The notes below the pieces were generated by a model. That model did not search any database. It had not been told where the DNA came from and saw only the letters and a list, made by a program, of their open reading frames with translations. A stretch of DNA of 46,618 nt, taken from the NCBI GenBank assembly GCA_021413735.1, contig JAIOPV010000025.1:1-46618 (forward strand). The letters run 5' to 3'. This document shows, in pieces, positions 6,756-15,536 of this stretch (the stretch's first letter is position 1; each line of letters begins with the position of its first letter). Source of the DNA: Planctomycetota bacterium (lineage in GTDB: Bacteria; Planctomycetota; Planctomycetia; Gemmatales; Gemmataceae). The position numbers and the translations under genes are program-made.

Positions 6756-9700
6756 TCACAGCGTCATTTTCTCGACCGACACCGCACAGCCTTGCTGAAT
6801 GCGCTGACACGTCGCGGGCACATCCAGCCGCACCCACTCCTCTTTGCCTGTCTGTTCCAGGCGAGCCGCACGCACGGCCTGCTTGATCGCGAAGTACGCC
6901 GACACGCCCAGCGACAGCGTCGGCTCCGCTGCCGACTTCGACGCCGCCACCGCCAGCAAGCCGGCCTTCTCCTGTGCCGCCCGCGACACCGGATCGGTGT
7001 CTGCGAGTGCGACCCGCATGTCCAGCGGAATCGACTTCGAGCACGGCGGCTTGTACGACCAGATGTTATCCGTGATGAGCTTGCCGCCGTCGTCGTAGAT
7101 GATCTCTTCGGTCGTCATGAAACCAAGCCCCTGCACGTAGCCGCCCTCGATTTGGCCGATGTCAATGGCCGGGTTCGGCGACTGTCCCGCGTCATAGAGC
7201 AGGTCGGCCCGCAGCACCGTGTGCTCGCCGGTCAGCACGTCGATTTCCACTTCCGACACGGAGAAGCCATACGCGAAGTACGCGAAGAACTTGCCGCGTG
7301 GGAAGTTCTCGACCGGTTGCTCGTAGTGCGGTGCCTTGAACATCTCCGCCGAGATCAGCGGCACTCGCTTCAGCCACGCCTGCAACACCATCTTCGGCCA
7401 GCAGTCCCGCCATTCCTTGCGCCAGTCGATGCCGGCCGCCTTCAACTCCGAGTCGTATGCCTCGCAGAACGCATCGAGCCGACCCTTGAGAACGCGACAC
7501 GCCGCAGCGACAGCGCCGCCGTTGAGGTCGAAGCCGGTCGAAGCTGCGGTCGGTGCTGCGTTGTTGATCGTGTCGGTGTTGTTGCCCGTCACGCGGACGA
7601 ACTCCAGCCCGATGCCCAGCTCCTTCGCCGCAACCTGAGCGATCTTCGTGTGAAGCCCCTGACCCATCTCGACGCCGCCGTGAACGATCGTCACTGAGCC
7701 GTCGTCCTTGTTGATCTGCACCACCGCACTCGACGTGTTCAACGCCGCGAGTTGCTTGAAGCCGATGCCGTACTTCAGCGAGGTCATCGAGATGCCGCGT
7801 TTCCGCCAGCGGTTGTTCTTGTTGAACTCCTCGACCTCCTTGCTGCGTTCCTCGAACTGCGACGCGGCGTAGTGGCGATCCCAGCGTTCCCGCAAGTCGC
7901 AGAACCACAGCGGTTGCCCGAAGTGCGTGCTGGCCGCGTTCTCGAAGCCCGCCGACGGGTACATATTCTTGCGGCGAATCTCCTCGGCTCGCACCTTCTT
8001 CCCGAGGCGTTGGCTCAACTCGAACGCGACCCGTTCGATCGCCTCTTCCTGAATCATGTGCGGTTGAACTTGCCCGAACGTGCGGAACGCGGTGTTGCTC
8101 GCCTTGTGCGTTTTGTAGACCGTGCCGCCAGCCTGGAACGTCGGCACGCCGTAGCAGCCGTCGGACATCATCACGCTGCCCTTCAGCACCGCGAACGAGA
8201 TGTCGATGGTGTTGCCGCCGTCGGAACAGTAGTCGAGCTTCATGCCCTTCACGGTGCCGTCGTCGGCGTAAGCGACGTGATACTCGCCGCGATACGGGTG
8301 CCGTTTGCCGACATAGTGCATGTCCATTTCGCGGTCGAAGGCCACGCGAACGGGCTTGCGAAGTCGGCGAGCCGCAATGGCCGCAATCGCCGCGGGGAAC
8401 ACCGCCCGGTTCTGCTTGCCGCCGAAGCCGCCGCCGATTTGCTCCAACAGAATCGTGATCTGATTTGCCTTCACGCCGAGCACGCGAGCAATCTGCCCCT
8501 GGTCGCCGTTGGGGTTCTGCGTCGAGCTGTAGATCGCCATCTGATCGTACATGCCGGGCACGGCCATCGCGCACATCGGCTCCATGTAGAAGTGAGCCTG
8601 TGCGCCGGTTTGCAGCCCGCCGGAGAACACCGTCGTTCCGGGAAGTGGCGTCGTCGGATTCTCGATCCATCCGATGTCGCTGCCTTCGCGGGTCACGACG
8701 ACATGGCGACCGTCCGCAGCCGGGTGCATGCTCGACACCGCCGGCATGATCGACTTCTTCGCGATGGCGTCTTCGAGCGTGACGATCGCTGGCAGGTCTT
8801 CGTACACGACACACTCAGCACCGACATATTCCGCGGCTTCCTCGGCGGTGCGGCGATCGTTCGCGACAGCCAGCGCGATCGGCGCACCGATGCAAGTTGC
8901 GACGCCATCGAAGAGGATCGGGTCGTCGCCGCCGAGACCGATCAACTTCGCACCCGGAATGTCGTCGGCCGTCACCAGAGCCACGAAGCCGGGGAACTTG
9001 CTGCTGAGTTCCGCTTCCAAGTCGGCGAGCGGCTTGCTGAACTTGAACTTCGCGTGTGCGTGTGTGCTCGGAACCACGACGCCCTGGAATCCGTTCGGCG
9101 GAACCGGCTCGTCGATTGGATAGCGGATCTCGCCCGCCGCCTGGCTGAAGCCCGCACGCTTCGCAATGGGTCGCGTCAGTGGCGTGACGCCTGCATCGGT
9201 CGAGAACTGGTGTTCGCCGCGTGAGACGGGGCGTTCGGGGTGAACCGTGGCACTGCGATTCTTCGCATCGACGGAGCCGGGGTTGAGGCGATCGGCGACG
9301 TGTACGAAGTACTTGTAGAAGAACCCGCGGGCCAACTGACCGCGATACGCACCGGTGAAGTTCTCGGCGTCGGTTTCCTGCGAGAACGCCGACACTTCCT
9401 TGTCGAGCGCTGCGAGCGTGGACTTCAGCGTGTCAGCGTTCCACGGCTTGCCAAGCAGTGCTTTCTCGGTCTGCGGGAGTCGGCCGTTGCAGTTGGTCAG
9501 GCCGCCGTAAACGATCACGGCTTCCTCGACCTTACCACTCGCATCGAGTCGGCAGCGGAAGCCGGCGTTCACGATCGGGTGCGACATCTGCGGACGACGC
9601 GCGACGCGGTGCGTCTGCACGAACTCGCCCTTCTTCGTGAACGGGATGTGCAGTTCCACCCACAGCGAGTCGGCTGGCAATTCTTGCGTCGCGGGGATGT

Positions 9701-10859
9701 CGTTCAGCTCGAACTTCTTGCTGCCACCGGGGTAGGTCGATGACGCAATCGTGACCGTCGTTCCCAGGGCCGTCAGCACCGTGAACAGGTCCGACGGGAA
9801 CGGGTGATGGCCGCGTGTGTGGCTCTTCGTGATGAACAGGTTGCCGCCGACACTGCCCGCCGACCGCACTTGCAGACCCGCGAGGAAGGTCGCGTGCCTG
9901 ACCAGTTCGTTCAAGCCTGCCGACTGCTCGGCGGAAAGCTTGGCAATCTGCTTCTCCGCGAACTCGATCATGTTCTGAATCGAGACGGCCGTTCCCACGA
10001 GCAGCCCATCGCTCGCGGCCTTTAAGCCGTTCAGCTCGGGGATGTGGGCGATGTCGATGATGCAGCGTGCGACTTCGTCCGGGTAGATACCGCTGGCGGT
10101 GTTGCCGACGATCGGCTTTACTTGATCGCGGCCGAACGTCTCGCTGGCACTGCCCTTCAACTTGACAGCTTCGGCGAGCGTGCTGGGTCGAAACCAGTGC
10201 GTGCCGCGTGCCTCGAAGTGCAGGCGTTCCGTTTCCGCTTTCGGCACTTCCACCGGCTTCGCTTCCGACCGCACCTTCAATGGGAAGAACGGATCGACCT
10301 CGCACGGCTTGCTGATGCCGGCGCTGCCGTTGGTCGCGAACGTGCCGCAGCCGTCGAGGATGGGTCGATAGCCCGTGCAGCGACACAGATTCCCGCCGAA
10401 GATGTTCTCGACTTCTTGCTTCGTCGGCGTCGGGTGATCCCGCAGATACGAGTGCATCGTCATCACGAAGCCCGGCGTGCAGAAGCCGCACTGCGTGCCG
10501 TTGTGCAACGCGATCTTGTGCTGAACGGGGTCGAGTCCGTCGATGGGACTGCCGATGCCCTCGGTGGTCGAAACGTGATCGCCGGCCACTGCCGCGAGCG
10601 GTCGCAGGCACGAGTTCACGGCCCGGTGTTCGACGCCTTCCGGCGTGCGTCGCGAGATCATCACGGTGCAGGCACCGCAGCCGCCCTGCCCACAGCCGAC
10701 CTTCGTGCCTGTGAGTCCGCTGTCACGGAGATAATCGACCAGCAGCACCGTCGGGTCCGGGTTGGGAATGCGAACTTCGCGGCCGTTCAACCAGAAACGA
10801 AGCTCGCTCGAAGAGCCGCGAACGTGATCCTGCAGTGCCATGGGAAGTTCAACGGCCAT
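6756..10859 (-). CDS. Single-chain xanthine dehydrogenase family molybdoenzyme (2Fe-2S + FAD + Moco)
   Basis: 1367 residues from ATG 10857-10859; a second ATG six codons on (10839-10841) is also possible. Domain order follows the eukaryotic-type enzyme in one chain. Residues 15-90 are the plant-ferredoxin 2Fe-2S domain (GCGQGGCGACT, Cys 56, 61, 64, 84). Residues 115-170 form the second 2Fe-2S domain (TQCGFCTPGF and GNLCRCTGYRPI, Cys 124, 127, 159, 161). Next come the FAD domain (VGNTASGIYPDE, GSVGGNLFITKSHT) and the molybdopterin domains (STQNPNGDQG, IGGGFGGKQ, SNTAFRTFG, GGVEMGQGLHTK, KSAAEPTLSLG). The family hydroxylates purines or aldehydes and passes electrons to NAD. The arginine (TAFR) and base-catalyst glutamate (AAEP) are kept, but the glutamate expected in GGKE is Gln (codon 8412-8414), so the natural substrate is uncertain. 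Bacterial homologues are usually split into two or three subunits. XdhC follows in the same operon. Confidence 0.93.
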   Translation of the reverse strand: MAVELPMALQDHVRGSSSELRFWLNGREVRIPNPDPTVLLVDYLRDSGLTGTKVGCGQGGCGACTVMISRRTPEGVEHRAVNSCLRPLAAVAGDHVSTTEGIGSPIDGLDPVQHKIALHNGTQCGFCTPGFVMTMHSYLRDHPTPTKQEVENIFGGNLCRCTGYRPILDGCGTFATNGSAGISKPCEVDPFFPLKVRSEAKPVEVPKAETERLHFEARGTHWFRPSTLAEAVKLKGSASETFGRDQVKPIVGNTASGIYPDEVARCIIDIAHIPELNGLKAASDGLLVGTAVSIQNMIEFAEKQIAKLSAEQSAGLNELVRHATFLAGLQVRSAGSVGGNLFITKSHTRGHHPFPSDLFTVLTALGTTVTIASSTYPGGSKKFELNDIPATQELPADSLWVELHIPFTKKGEFVQTHRVARRPQMSHPIVNAGFRCRLDASGKVEEAVIVYGGLTNCNGRLPQTEKALLGKPWNADTLKSTLAALDKEVSAFSQETDAENFTGAYRGQLARGFFYKYFVHVADRLNPGSVDAKNRSATVHPERPVSRGEHQFSTDAGVTPLTRPIAKRAGFSQAAGEIRYPIDEPVPPNGFQGVVVPSTHAHAKFKFSKPLADLEAELSSKFPGFVALVTADDIPGAKLIGLGGDDPILFDGVATCIGAPIALAVANDRRTAEEAAEYVGAECVVYEDLPAIVTLEDAIAKKSIMPAVSSMHPAADGRHVVVTREGSDIGWIENPTTPLPGTTVFSGGLQTGAQAHFYMEPMCAMAVPGMYDQMAIYSSTQNPNGDQGQIARVLGVKANQITILLEQIGGGFGGKQNRAVFPAAIAAIAARRLRKPVRVAFDREMDMHYVGKRHPYRGEYHVAYADDGTVKGMKLDYCSDGGNTIDISFAVLKGSVMMSDGCYGVPTFQAGGTVYKTHKASNTAFRTFGQVQPHMIQEEAIERVAFELSQRLGKKVRAEEIRRKNMYPSAGFENAASTHFGQPLWFCDLRERWDRHYAASQFEERSKEVEEFNKNNRWRKRGISMTSLKYGIGFKQLAALNTSSAVVQINKDDGSVTIVHGGVEMGQGLHTKIAQVAAKELGIGLEFVRVTGNNTDTINNAAPTAASTGFDLNGGAVAAACRVLKGRLDAFCEAYDSELKAAGIDWRKEWRDCWPKMVLQAWLKRVPLISAEMFKAPHYEQPVENFPRGKFFAYFAYGFSVSEVEIDVLTGEHTVLRADLLYDAGQSPNPAIDIGQIEGGYVQGLGFMTTEEIIYDDGGKLITDNIWSYKPPCSKSIPLDMRVALADTDPVSRAAQEKAGLLAVAASKSAAEPTLSLGVSAYFAIKQAVRAARLEQTGKEEWVRLDVPATCQRIQQGCAVSVEKMTL

Positions 10860-11031
10860 GATTGGGCGTACTCGTGGGTGGGGAATCTTGAGTTCCCACC
10901 CAAGATACCAGCTTTGCGGGAAGCACGCACCCCTGGACGTTCCGGGAAAATGGTTAAACTCATCGCACATTCGAACCGATCATACAGTTTGCCCGAACCT
11001 CACAATCGGTAACTTCGTTCGTGGGGATACA

Positions 11032-12423
11032 GTGACTCTCCAATTGCGTATCCTGCTCGCTTGCGTCGCCTGGAGCGTCTGCTGTGGGGCACTTTTTGCA
11101 CAAGTCCCCGAGGCCGATGGCGAGTTGCGACAATCGCCTCCCGCTGCTCCCGCCGCTGAACCCACCCCACCGGGCGGCGCACCCACTGACACGCCAGGCG
11201 CGGCGATTAGCGGTAACCCGGCGGCCGTGAACTTCCTGACGGGCACCGGCAAGCTCGGCGAGTTCCTCGGCTTCGACAAGGAATCGGGCATCCGGCTCGG
11301 TGGCTTGTGGATCGGCGATGCGAGCGGTGTGCTCGCGGGCGGTCTGAAGCCCGGAGACTGGGGCTTGAACAGCCTCGCGGTGGTTGATCTGTCGTTCGAC
11401 ACCGAAAAGCTCGGTGCCTGGAAGGGCGGCTCGGTCGGGATCGACTTCCTTCAGTTCAACGGGCAGCCGACCAACGGCCTCTCGGGTGGCTTGCAGGGCT
11501 TCGACTCGATTCAGGGACGCCCACCGCTGAACCGCTCGGAACTGTATCAGTTGTGGTATCGCCAGGAGATCGGCGACAAGTTCATCATTCGCGCCGGCAA
11601 GATGGCCCCGACCTACGACTTCAACAACGTCAGCCAGCCGGTGCCAGTCACCGACGACTCGGCACGAATCCCGTCTGTCACGGGTGTGGGCTTCACGCCG
11701 ATCTTCGTGAACCCAACGCTGCTCGGATTTCTGCCAGGCTACTACAACTCGGCGACCGGCATCACGATGAGCTTCACGCCGACGAAGCAGTGGTACATCA
11801 ACTATGGTGTCTACGATGGCTCGCTGGCCACTGGCGACCAGACCGGCTTGATGGGACCGCAGTTCAACGGGCACTACTTCAACATCGCGGAAACGGGGTA
11901 CGCTTACCGACTCGGCGAGCAGAAGAAACCTGGCATCGTGGCGGTCGGCGTCTGGCACCAAAGCGGGCCACTCAAAGCCGTGGACACGAGCACGGTACAC
12001 GGTGCCGATGGCGTGTACATCTTCGGCTCGCAGCGATTGTGGTTCCGCAATCCAGGCGTCGATAACAGCGGCATCAGCGGCTACTACCAACTCGGTGCGA
12101 ACAACACGAACGTTTCGCCATTCCGGCAGTATGTTGGTGGCGGTCTGACCGCGTTCGGGTTGATTCCCGGACGCAAGAACGACTCGTTTGGCTACGGCTT
12201 GGCGTGGTCGTTCCTGAATACGGACCCAAATGCGGGAGCGTTCTCCAGTCTTCCCGGCAAGGCGCTCCGATCGAACGAAATGATGATGCAGTGGTACTAT
12301 CAGGCAGCGATTCGACCGGGGGCGTACTTCCAGCCCGCGATCACGTACATTCCGAACCCCGGCATTCGGCCGAACACGCCTGGAGCGCTGGCAGTGACGT
12401 TGCGCCTCACGATGTTGTTCTGA
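11032..12423 (+). CDS. OprB-like carbohydrate-selective porin
   Basis: 463 residues from GTG 11032, chosen because GGGGAT precedes it and a signal peptide begins there (MTLQLRILLACVAWSVCCGALFA-Q). After a Pro/Ala-rich linker (residues ~30-65, possibly periplasmic) the rest is built of alternating aromatic-rich strands typical of an outer-membrane beta-barrel: LGGLWIGDASGVLAGG, KGGSVGIDFLQFNG, RSELYQLWYRQEIGDKFIIR, ITMSFTPTKQWYINYGVYDG, and a terminal strand ending in a hydrophobic residue (LAVTLRLTMLF). The pattern GKM.P..DF and the terminal phenylalanine agree with OprB porins, which let sugars pass the outer membrane. It is divergent from the dehydrogenase gene with a 172-base gap; its 3' end faces the ABM-type gene across a palindromic element. 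Confidence 0.85.
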   Translation: MTLQLRILLACVAWSVCCGALFAQVPEADGELRQSPPAAPAAEPTPPGGAPTDTPGAAISGNPAAVNFLTGTGKLGEFLGFDKESGIRLGGLWIGDASGVLAGGLKPGDWGLNSLAVVDLSFDTEKLGAWKGGSVGIDFLQFNGQPTNGLSGGLQGFDSIQGRPPLNRSELYQLWYRQEIGDKFIIRAGKMAPTYDFNNVSQPVPVTDDSARIPSVTGVGFTPIFVNPTLLGFLPGYYNSATGITMSFTPTKQWYINYGVYDGSLATGDQTGLMGPQFNGHYFNIAETGYAYRLGEQKKPGIVAVGVWHQSGPLKAVDTSTVHGADGVYIFGSQRLWFRNPGVDNSGISGYYQLGANNTNVSPFRQYVGGGLTAFGLIPGRKNDSFGYGLAWSFLNTDPNAGAFSSLPGKALRSNEMMMQWYYQAAIRPGAYFQPAITYIPNPGIRPNTPGALAVTLRLTMLF

Positions 12424-12440
12424 TGTGATTGGTTTCAGTC

Positions 12441-12497
12441 TTCGCCGCTTGCGGCGTAGCGCTCAGCGTGAGCGTTTCGCCGCTTGCGGCGAAACTC
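12441..12497. repeat. CGCCGCTTGCGGCG palindromic element, two units
   Basis: TTCGCCGCTTGCGGCG (12441-12456) and TTTCGCCGCTTGCGGCGAAA (about 12475-12494) lie in direct repeat, each being a near-perfect hairpin CGCCGC-TT-GCGGCG. The pair sits between two converging genes and could end transcription from both sides, although no T-run follows. The stop codon of the leftward gene (TCA on the plus strand, 12496-12498) directly abuts the second unit. Related units occur at 27796-27844, 33419-33440 and 37301-37350. Confidence 0.85.
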
Positions 12498-13134
12498 ATC
12501 GTGTGAGCAGGTAAGAGATCCCCGTGAGAACGGCCAGTAGTGCCGCGATGATGCCAACGCCCGCGAGAGTCTTCTTGCCGTCGTTGGGGCCGTTCGCATG
12601 GATCCACCACCCGAACACCTTCGTCAAGAATGGCATAATCAGGTACTGAAGCATCGAGACACTCAACGCGTTGCCGAGCAACATGCTGAGAGCCATAGCC
12701 CACGGTTTTGTGACATATTCCCCCACTGTCAGCGTGAGAAAGATCACCGTCGGGTACAGCCCGAGCAGCACGGTCAGCACCATCTTCCAACCCGGCGGCG
12801 GAGCAGCGTTCGGCTTGGTGAACCACGCGCCGAACCCACTCGACAATTCCTCCACCCGGAACGTCCCGATCTCCTTGTTCACCTTCGCGATCCATTCGGT
12901 CCGCACAGGCGAATCGAGCCAGCCCTTGAGAGAGGGGGCATCCGTGAAGTGAACGACCACCACCCACTCGGTGCCCATCGCCTCGGCTGGCGGGTAGACT
13001 TCCGTGGCCTGATAGCCAGGGAACGCTTCCGCGGCGCGGGTGAGGTCTTCCTGAAGAGCGATGAACCGCTCCGAGGCCGACTGCGGCACCTGGTGGACAA
13101 TCACCGACGTGGCACGAGAGATTCGGATGGGCAT
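12496..13134 (-). CDS. Membrane-anchored antibiotic-biosynthesis-monooxygenase (ABM) domain protein
   Basis: 212 residues from ATG 13132-13134. Residues 1-100 form an ABM-like ferredoxin fold: ATSVIVHQVPQSASERFIALQEDLTRAAEAFPGY, then TEVYPP, and WVVVVHFTDAPSLKGWLDSPVRTEWI, the usual end of such domains. Residues ~118-140 (WKMVLTVLLGLYPTVIFLTLTV), ~150-175 and ~190-210 are membrane helices. ABM-domain proteins range from quinone or heme oxygenases to proteins of unknown role; the fused three-helix tail with the phrase PPPGWKMVLTVLLGLYP is a common architecture, and the function is not established. The stop codon shares bases with the palindromic element at 12441-12497. Confidence 0.8.
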   Translation of the reverse strand: MPIRISRATSVIVHQVPQSASERFIALQEDLTRAAEAFPGYQATEVYPPAEAMGTEWVVVVHFTDAPSLKGWLDSPVRTEWIAKVNKEIGTFRVEELSSGFGAWFTKPNAAPPPGWKMVLTVLLGLYPTVIFLTLTVGEYVTKPWAMALSMLLGNALSVSMLQYLIMPFLTKVFGWWIHANGPNDGKKTLAGVGIIAALLAVLTGISYLLTR

Positions 13135-13280
13135 ACACGAAGCTCCACGACAGTGGGTGGTTCTAGCTGACGCAGCAACAGACTGGGATGTCTGATTGTG
13201 TTGTGCTGGGCGTAATGAACCTCGGCAATCGGAATCTGCCAAATTGACTTCACACGTCTGCAACCGCGCCGCGTAACCCA

Positions 13281-13505
13281 TCAAAGCTCAAGTTGGTGCG
13301 TTTCTTCGAGAAGTGCGTCGGACAGGGTGCGGAGTTGCGTCACGAGATCTGAGATGTCTACGGCCAGCACGGCGCGAGTGTCCTCCGTTTTGGCTCTGCT
13401 ATACCCATCGCGAGCCTGCGACAACTTCTGAATCACGACCCACATCCGCGTGACAGGAGACGGATTCGCGACTCCCATGGGCTTCGTCGTTGTGTCGTGG
13501 CTCAT
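13281..13505 (-). CDS. Small protein of unknown function
   Basis: A 74-residue frame from ATG 13503-13505 preceded by GGGGATGGGG; ATG or GTG codons up to 15 bases upstream are also in frame. The sequence begins MSHDTTTKPMGVANPSPV and continues into one probable long helix (RMWVVIQKLSQARDGYSRA, then VAVDISDL-type and LRTLSDALLEETHQLEL). There are no membrane spans or cysteines and no motif I recognise. It points the same way as the ABM-type gene downstream (147 bases away), so the two could be cotranscribed. Being short and unmatched, it is only moderately sure to be a gene. Confidence 0.5.
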   Translation of the reverse strand: MSHDTTTKPMGVANPSPVTRMWVVIQKLSQARDGYSRAKTEDTRAVLAVDISDLVTQLRTLSDALLEETHQLEL

Positions 13506-13725
13506 CCCCATCCCCCGCACTTGGTTCCGTGAGAACTCGTTTGTGAGATGGGATTTTGGCGTATGACTCGACCGGCTTCCAGTCCACGGAACCGCTTGCC
13601 GAGCGTCGGAGATGACCGTCGCCTACTCGGATCGGTTGCTTTGCTGCGACCCGACTCAACCGTGGACCTTTCTCAACCGGAACAGGCGGAATAGTCGCCC
13701 TAATTTGTGGAAGAGCGGCCGCACA

Positions 13726-14121
13726 TTATTTGCCTTCAAGTTTGAAGTCGAACTGATTTGGGCCAGCTTCCGTTACCGTCGCTTTCAGGGTGCTGTTGTT
13801 ATTGTACTTGACCGGAATCACGTCCACGGTGAGGGGTTCGCCACCTGGCCCCTTCTTGTTCTTCACGTCCACATACTGCCGAATCTCGACACGGCGTTCC
13901 CCAGGAAGCGACTGGAGCGAGTACGAACCGTTCGCGATCGTGGCCTGTGCGGGTGGTTTGCCGTCCGGAGCCGTGAAGGTAATCGTGCCAGACTCCAGAG
14001 GCCTGCCGTTCATCTGAACAGTTCCGGTCACGGCCACAGGAACAGGTTCCTTCGAACCGCAACCAATGGTCAGGCTCAGTCCGAAAGCTAGAATCGCGAA
14101 AGTGGCTCGCTTCGCAAACAT
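13726..14121 (-). CDS. Small lipoprotein with carboxypeptidase-regulatory-like fold, partner of DUF1559 gene
   Basis: 131 residues. Residues 1-21 form a lipoprotein signal (FAILAFGLSLTIGC, lipobox cysteine at 21). The rest is a transthyretin/CarboxypepD_reg-like beta-sandwich: VTGTVQMNGRPLESGTITFTAPDG, then IANGSYSLQSLPGERRVEIR and IPVKYNNNSTLKATVTEAG, ending in FDFKLEG. Proteins of this shape occur next to DUF1559 genes in planctomycetes and are presumably attached to a membrane facing the periplasm; their function is unknown. It lies 78 bases downstream of a DUF1559 gene on the same strand, with a GC-rich hairpin followed by T-rich sequence between them. Similar lipoproteins occur at 20793-21290 and 24659-25093, each also beside a DUF1559 gene. 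Confidence 0.85.
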   Translation of the reverse strand: MFAKRATFAILAFGLSLTIGCGSKEPVPVAVTGTVQMNGRPLESGTITFTAPDGKPPAQATIANGSYSLQSLPGERRVEIRQYVDVKNKKGPGGEPLTVDVIPVKYNNNSTLKATVTEAGPNQFDFKLEGK

Positions 14122-14158
14122 CGTGTCCGTTATCCGGTGAGTATGGATGGAAAGAAAA

Positions 14159-14179
14159 CCACGGGGATAAACCCCGTGG
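14159..14179 (-). terminator. Hairpin with T-rich tail between DUF1559 gene and lipoprotein gene
   Basis: On the coding (minus) strand CCACGGGG-TTTAT-CCCCGTGG is followed by TTTTCTTTCC. The eight-pair GC-rich stem and the T-rich tail fit a rho-independent terminator or attenuator. Because it lies between two genes in the same direction, it may reduce transcription of the lipoprotein relative to the pilin-like gene. A repeat origin is also possible. Confidence 0.6.
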
Positions 14180-14199
14180 CTCGCCAGTTTTCGATCACC

Positions 14200-15228
14200 T
14201 CACGGCCCGTTCACGACTTGCCCATCGTCGCGGATGGAGAGTGCGGCGAGAACATTGAGCGGCGTGGACGTTTGGAGGAAGCGAACCGAGCCGTCGGCAA
14301 AGACCGCGCTCACACCGCCTGTGTGCGGCGAACGAAGTGGTCCGTTGCTGCCGTAATTCGAGCACACGCCTGTCGCGCCACAGTCGCCCGACCAGCCGTT
14401 GATCTGGTTGATCGCGTAGCGGATCGTGGTCAGGTTAAAGGTTCGCACGTCGCCGCCGTTGTACCAGTTTGGTGGCGTGTTGGTGCTCATTGACCCACCT
14501 TGCCCCGCACCCATCGGCCAGCCGTGGGTCGAACGCCAATCAACGGGCGTGGTGGTTTTGTTTAGCCACTCGGACCACTCGCTGATGCACATCGTGTTGC
14601 TCGTGCCGTCTGTAATTTGCGTGAGCGTCACGGCGCTCCACGGGAAGAGAACACCGCCGCCGGAAATAGTCGAGCCACCGCAACAACCCGCCGTGCTCGC
14701 TCCGTTCGAGATTCGCGAGTCGGCGTAGCCCGGAATTAGGCCGTTCACCGCACCGGAAATTCCCACGTAACAGGCTTGCTGAATCCCGCCAGTTGTGAGC
14801 GATGCACTCGTGCCGCCAAGGTCGGGCAGCGAACTGGAAGGACACTTATAGGTCTTGATGATGAGGTTCTGAACGAGGGTGCTGTTGGCGGCGTTCGCGT
14901 AGCCCCCACCGTTGGTGTACACCCATTTGTCATGCAGCGGGCCTTGCTCGATGAACGGCAGGATGTACACGAAGAACGAGCTGCCACGCGAGTCGCCCAC
15001 GAGACTGCAATCGAGCCCCGGTGGAAACTTCGTGCGAGCGTCGTGGAAGTTGTGGAGCGCCAGACCCATCTGCTTCAGGTTGTTCTGGCACTGCATCCGA
15101 GACGCTGCTTCACGGACCTTCTGGACCGCTGGCAGCAACAACCCGATGAGGATTGCGATAATCGCGATCACGACCAGCAGTTCGATGAGCGTAAAACCAC
15201 GGACATTTCTGGATGAAGCTGTCTTCAT
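14200..15228 (-). CDS. DUF1559 protein with type IV pilin-like N-terminus
   Basis: 342 residues from ATG 15226-15228 (an upstream in-frame start would add 14 residues before the leader). It has the prepilin cleavage site RG|FTLIELLVVIAIIAILIG at residues ~10-28, followed by the planctomycete hallmark LLPAVQKVREAASRMQCQNN and LHNFHDARTKFPPG. The C-terminal H-x9-DG signature is HTGGVSAVFADGSVRFL. DUF1559 proteins form large families in planctomycetes and are thought to be pseudopilin-like surface or fibre proteins, processed by prepilin peptidase. Seven or more cysteines lie in the central domain. It is the first gene of a two-gene unit with the lipoprotein downstream. Confidence 0.93.
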   Translation of the reverse strand: MKTASSRNVRGFTLIELLVVIAIIAILIGLLLPAVQKVREAASRMQCQNNLKQMGLALHNFHDARTKFPPGLDCSLVGDSRGSSFFVYILPFIEQGPLHDKWVYTNGGGYANAANSTLVQNLIIKTYKCPSSSLPDLGGTSASLTTGGIQQACYVGISGAVNGLIPGYADSRISNGASTAGCCGGSTISGGGVLFPWSAVTLTQITDGTSNTMCISEWSEWLNKTTTPVDWRSTHGWPMGAGQGGSMSTNTPPNWYNGGDVRTFNLTTIRYAINQINGWSGDCGATGVCSNYGSNGPLRSPHTGGVSAVFADGSVRFLQTSTPLNVLAALSIRDDGQVVNGP

Positions 15229-15536
15229 CGTGATCCTCACGGAATCAAGTCTGGGATTGCAACCAATCACGAGAAAAACGTGAACCGTGACCCCAAGGTC
15301 GCGACTCGTCTGGCAGTTTGAACCAGGAGAAAGCTCACATAATTTATAGAATCCGGCACGGCCGTCATTCCTTCAGAGGGCATGGCGGCGGGAGCATAAC
15401 CTTGGGCTGGCGTTTGTCGCAATGGCGTTCTCGTGGGTTCTCAGTATTTCGCCTTCAACAGGGACATGCCGAATAACCGATAAATGATGAGCCGTTGCCC
15501 AAGTGAGAACACGCGAACCATTCACCGGGGATCGCT
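15229..15536. other. Intergenic region between divergent DUF1559 and GT39-like genes
   Basis: 308 bases that should carry the promoters of both neighbours. The middle is relatively AT-rich (near 15335-15352, CACATAATTTATAGAATC). I see no open frame, hairpin or recognisable operator in it. Confidence 0.5.

Noticed and set aside
7752-9224. Long open frame on the plus strand opposite the dehydrogenase gene (490 codons)
   Set aside because: It is the antisense shadow of a confidently identified gene in GC-rich sequence; its translation is rich in Arg, His and Val without any motif.
10044-11012. 322-codon plus-strand frame at the 5' end of the dehydrogenase gene
   Set aside because: Antisense to the 2Fe-2S and FAD domain code, which is well supported by its cysteine motifs.
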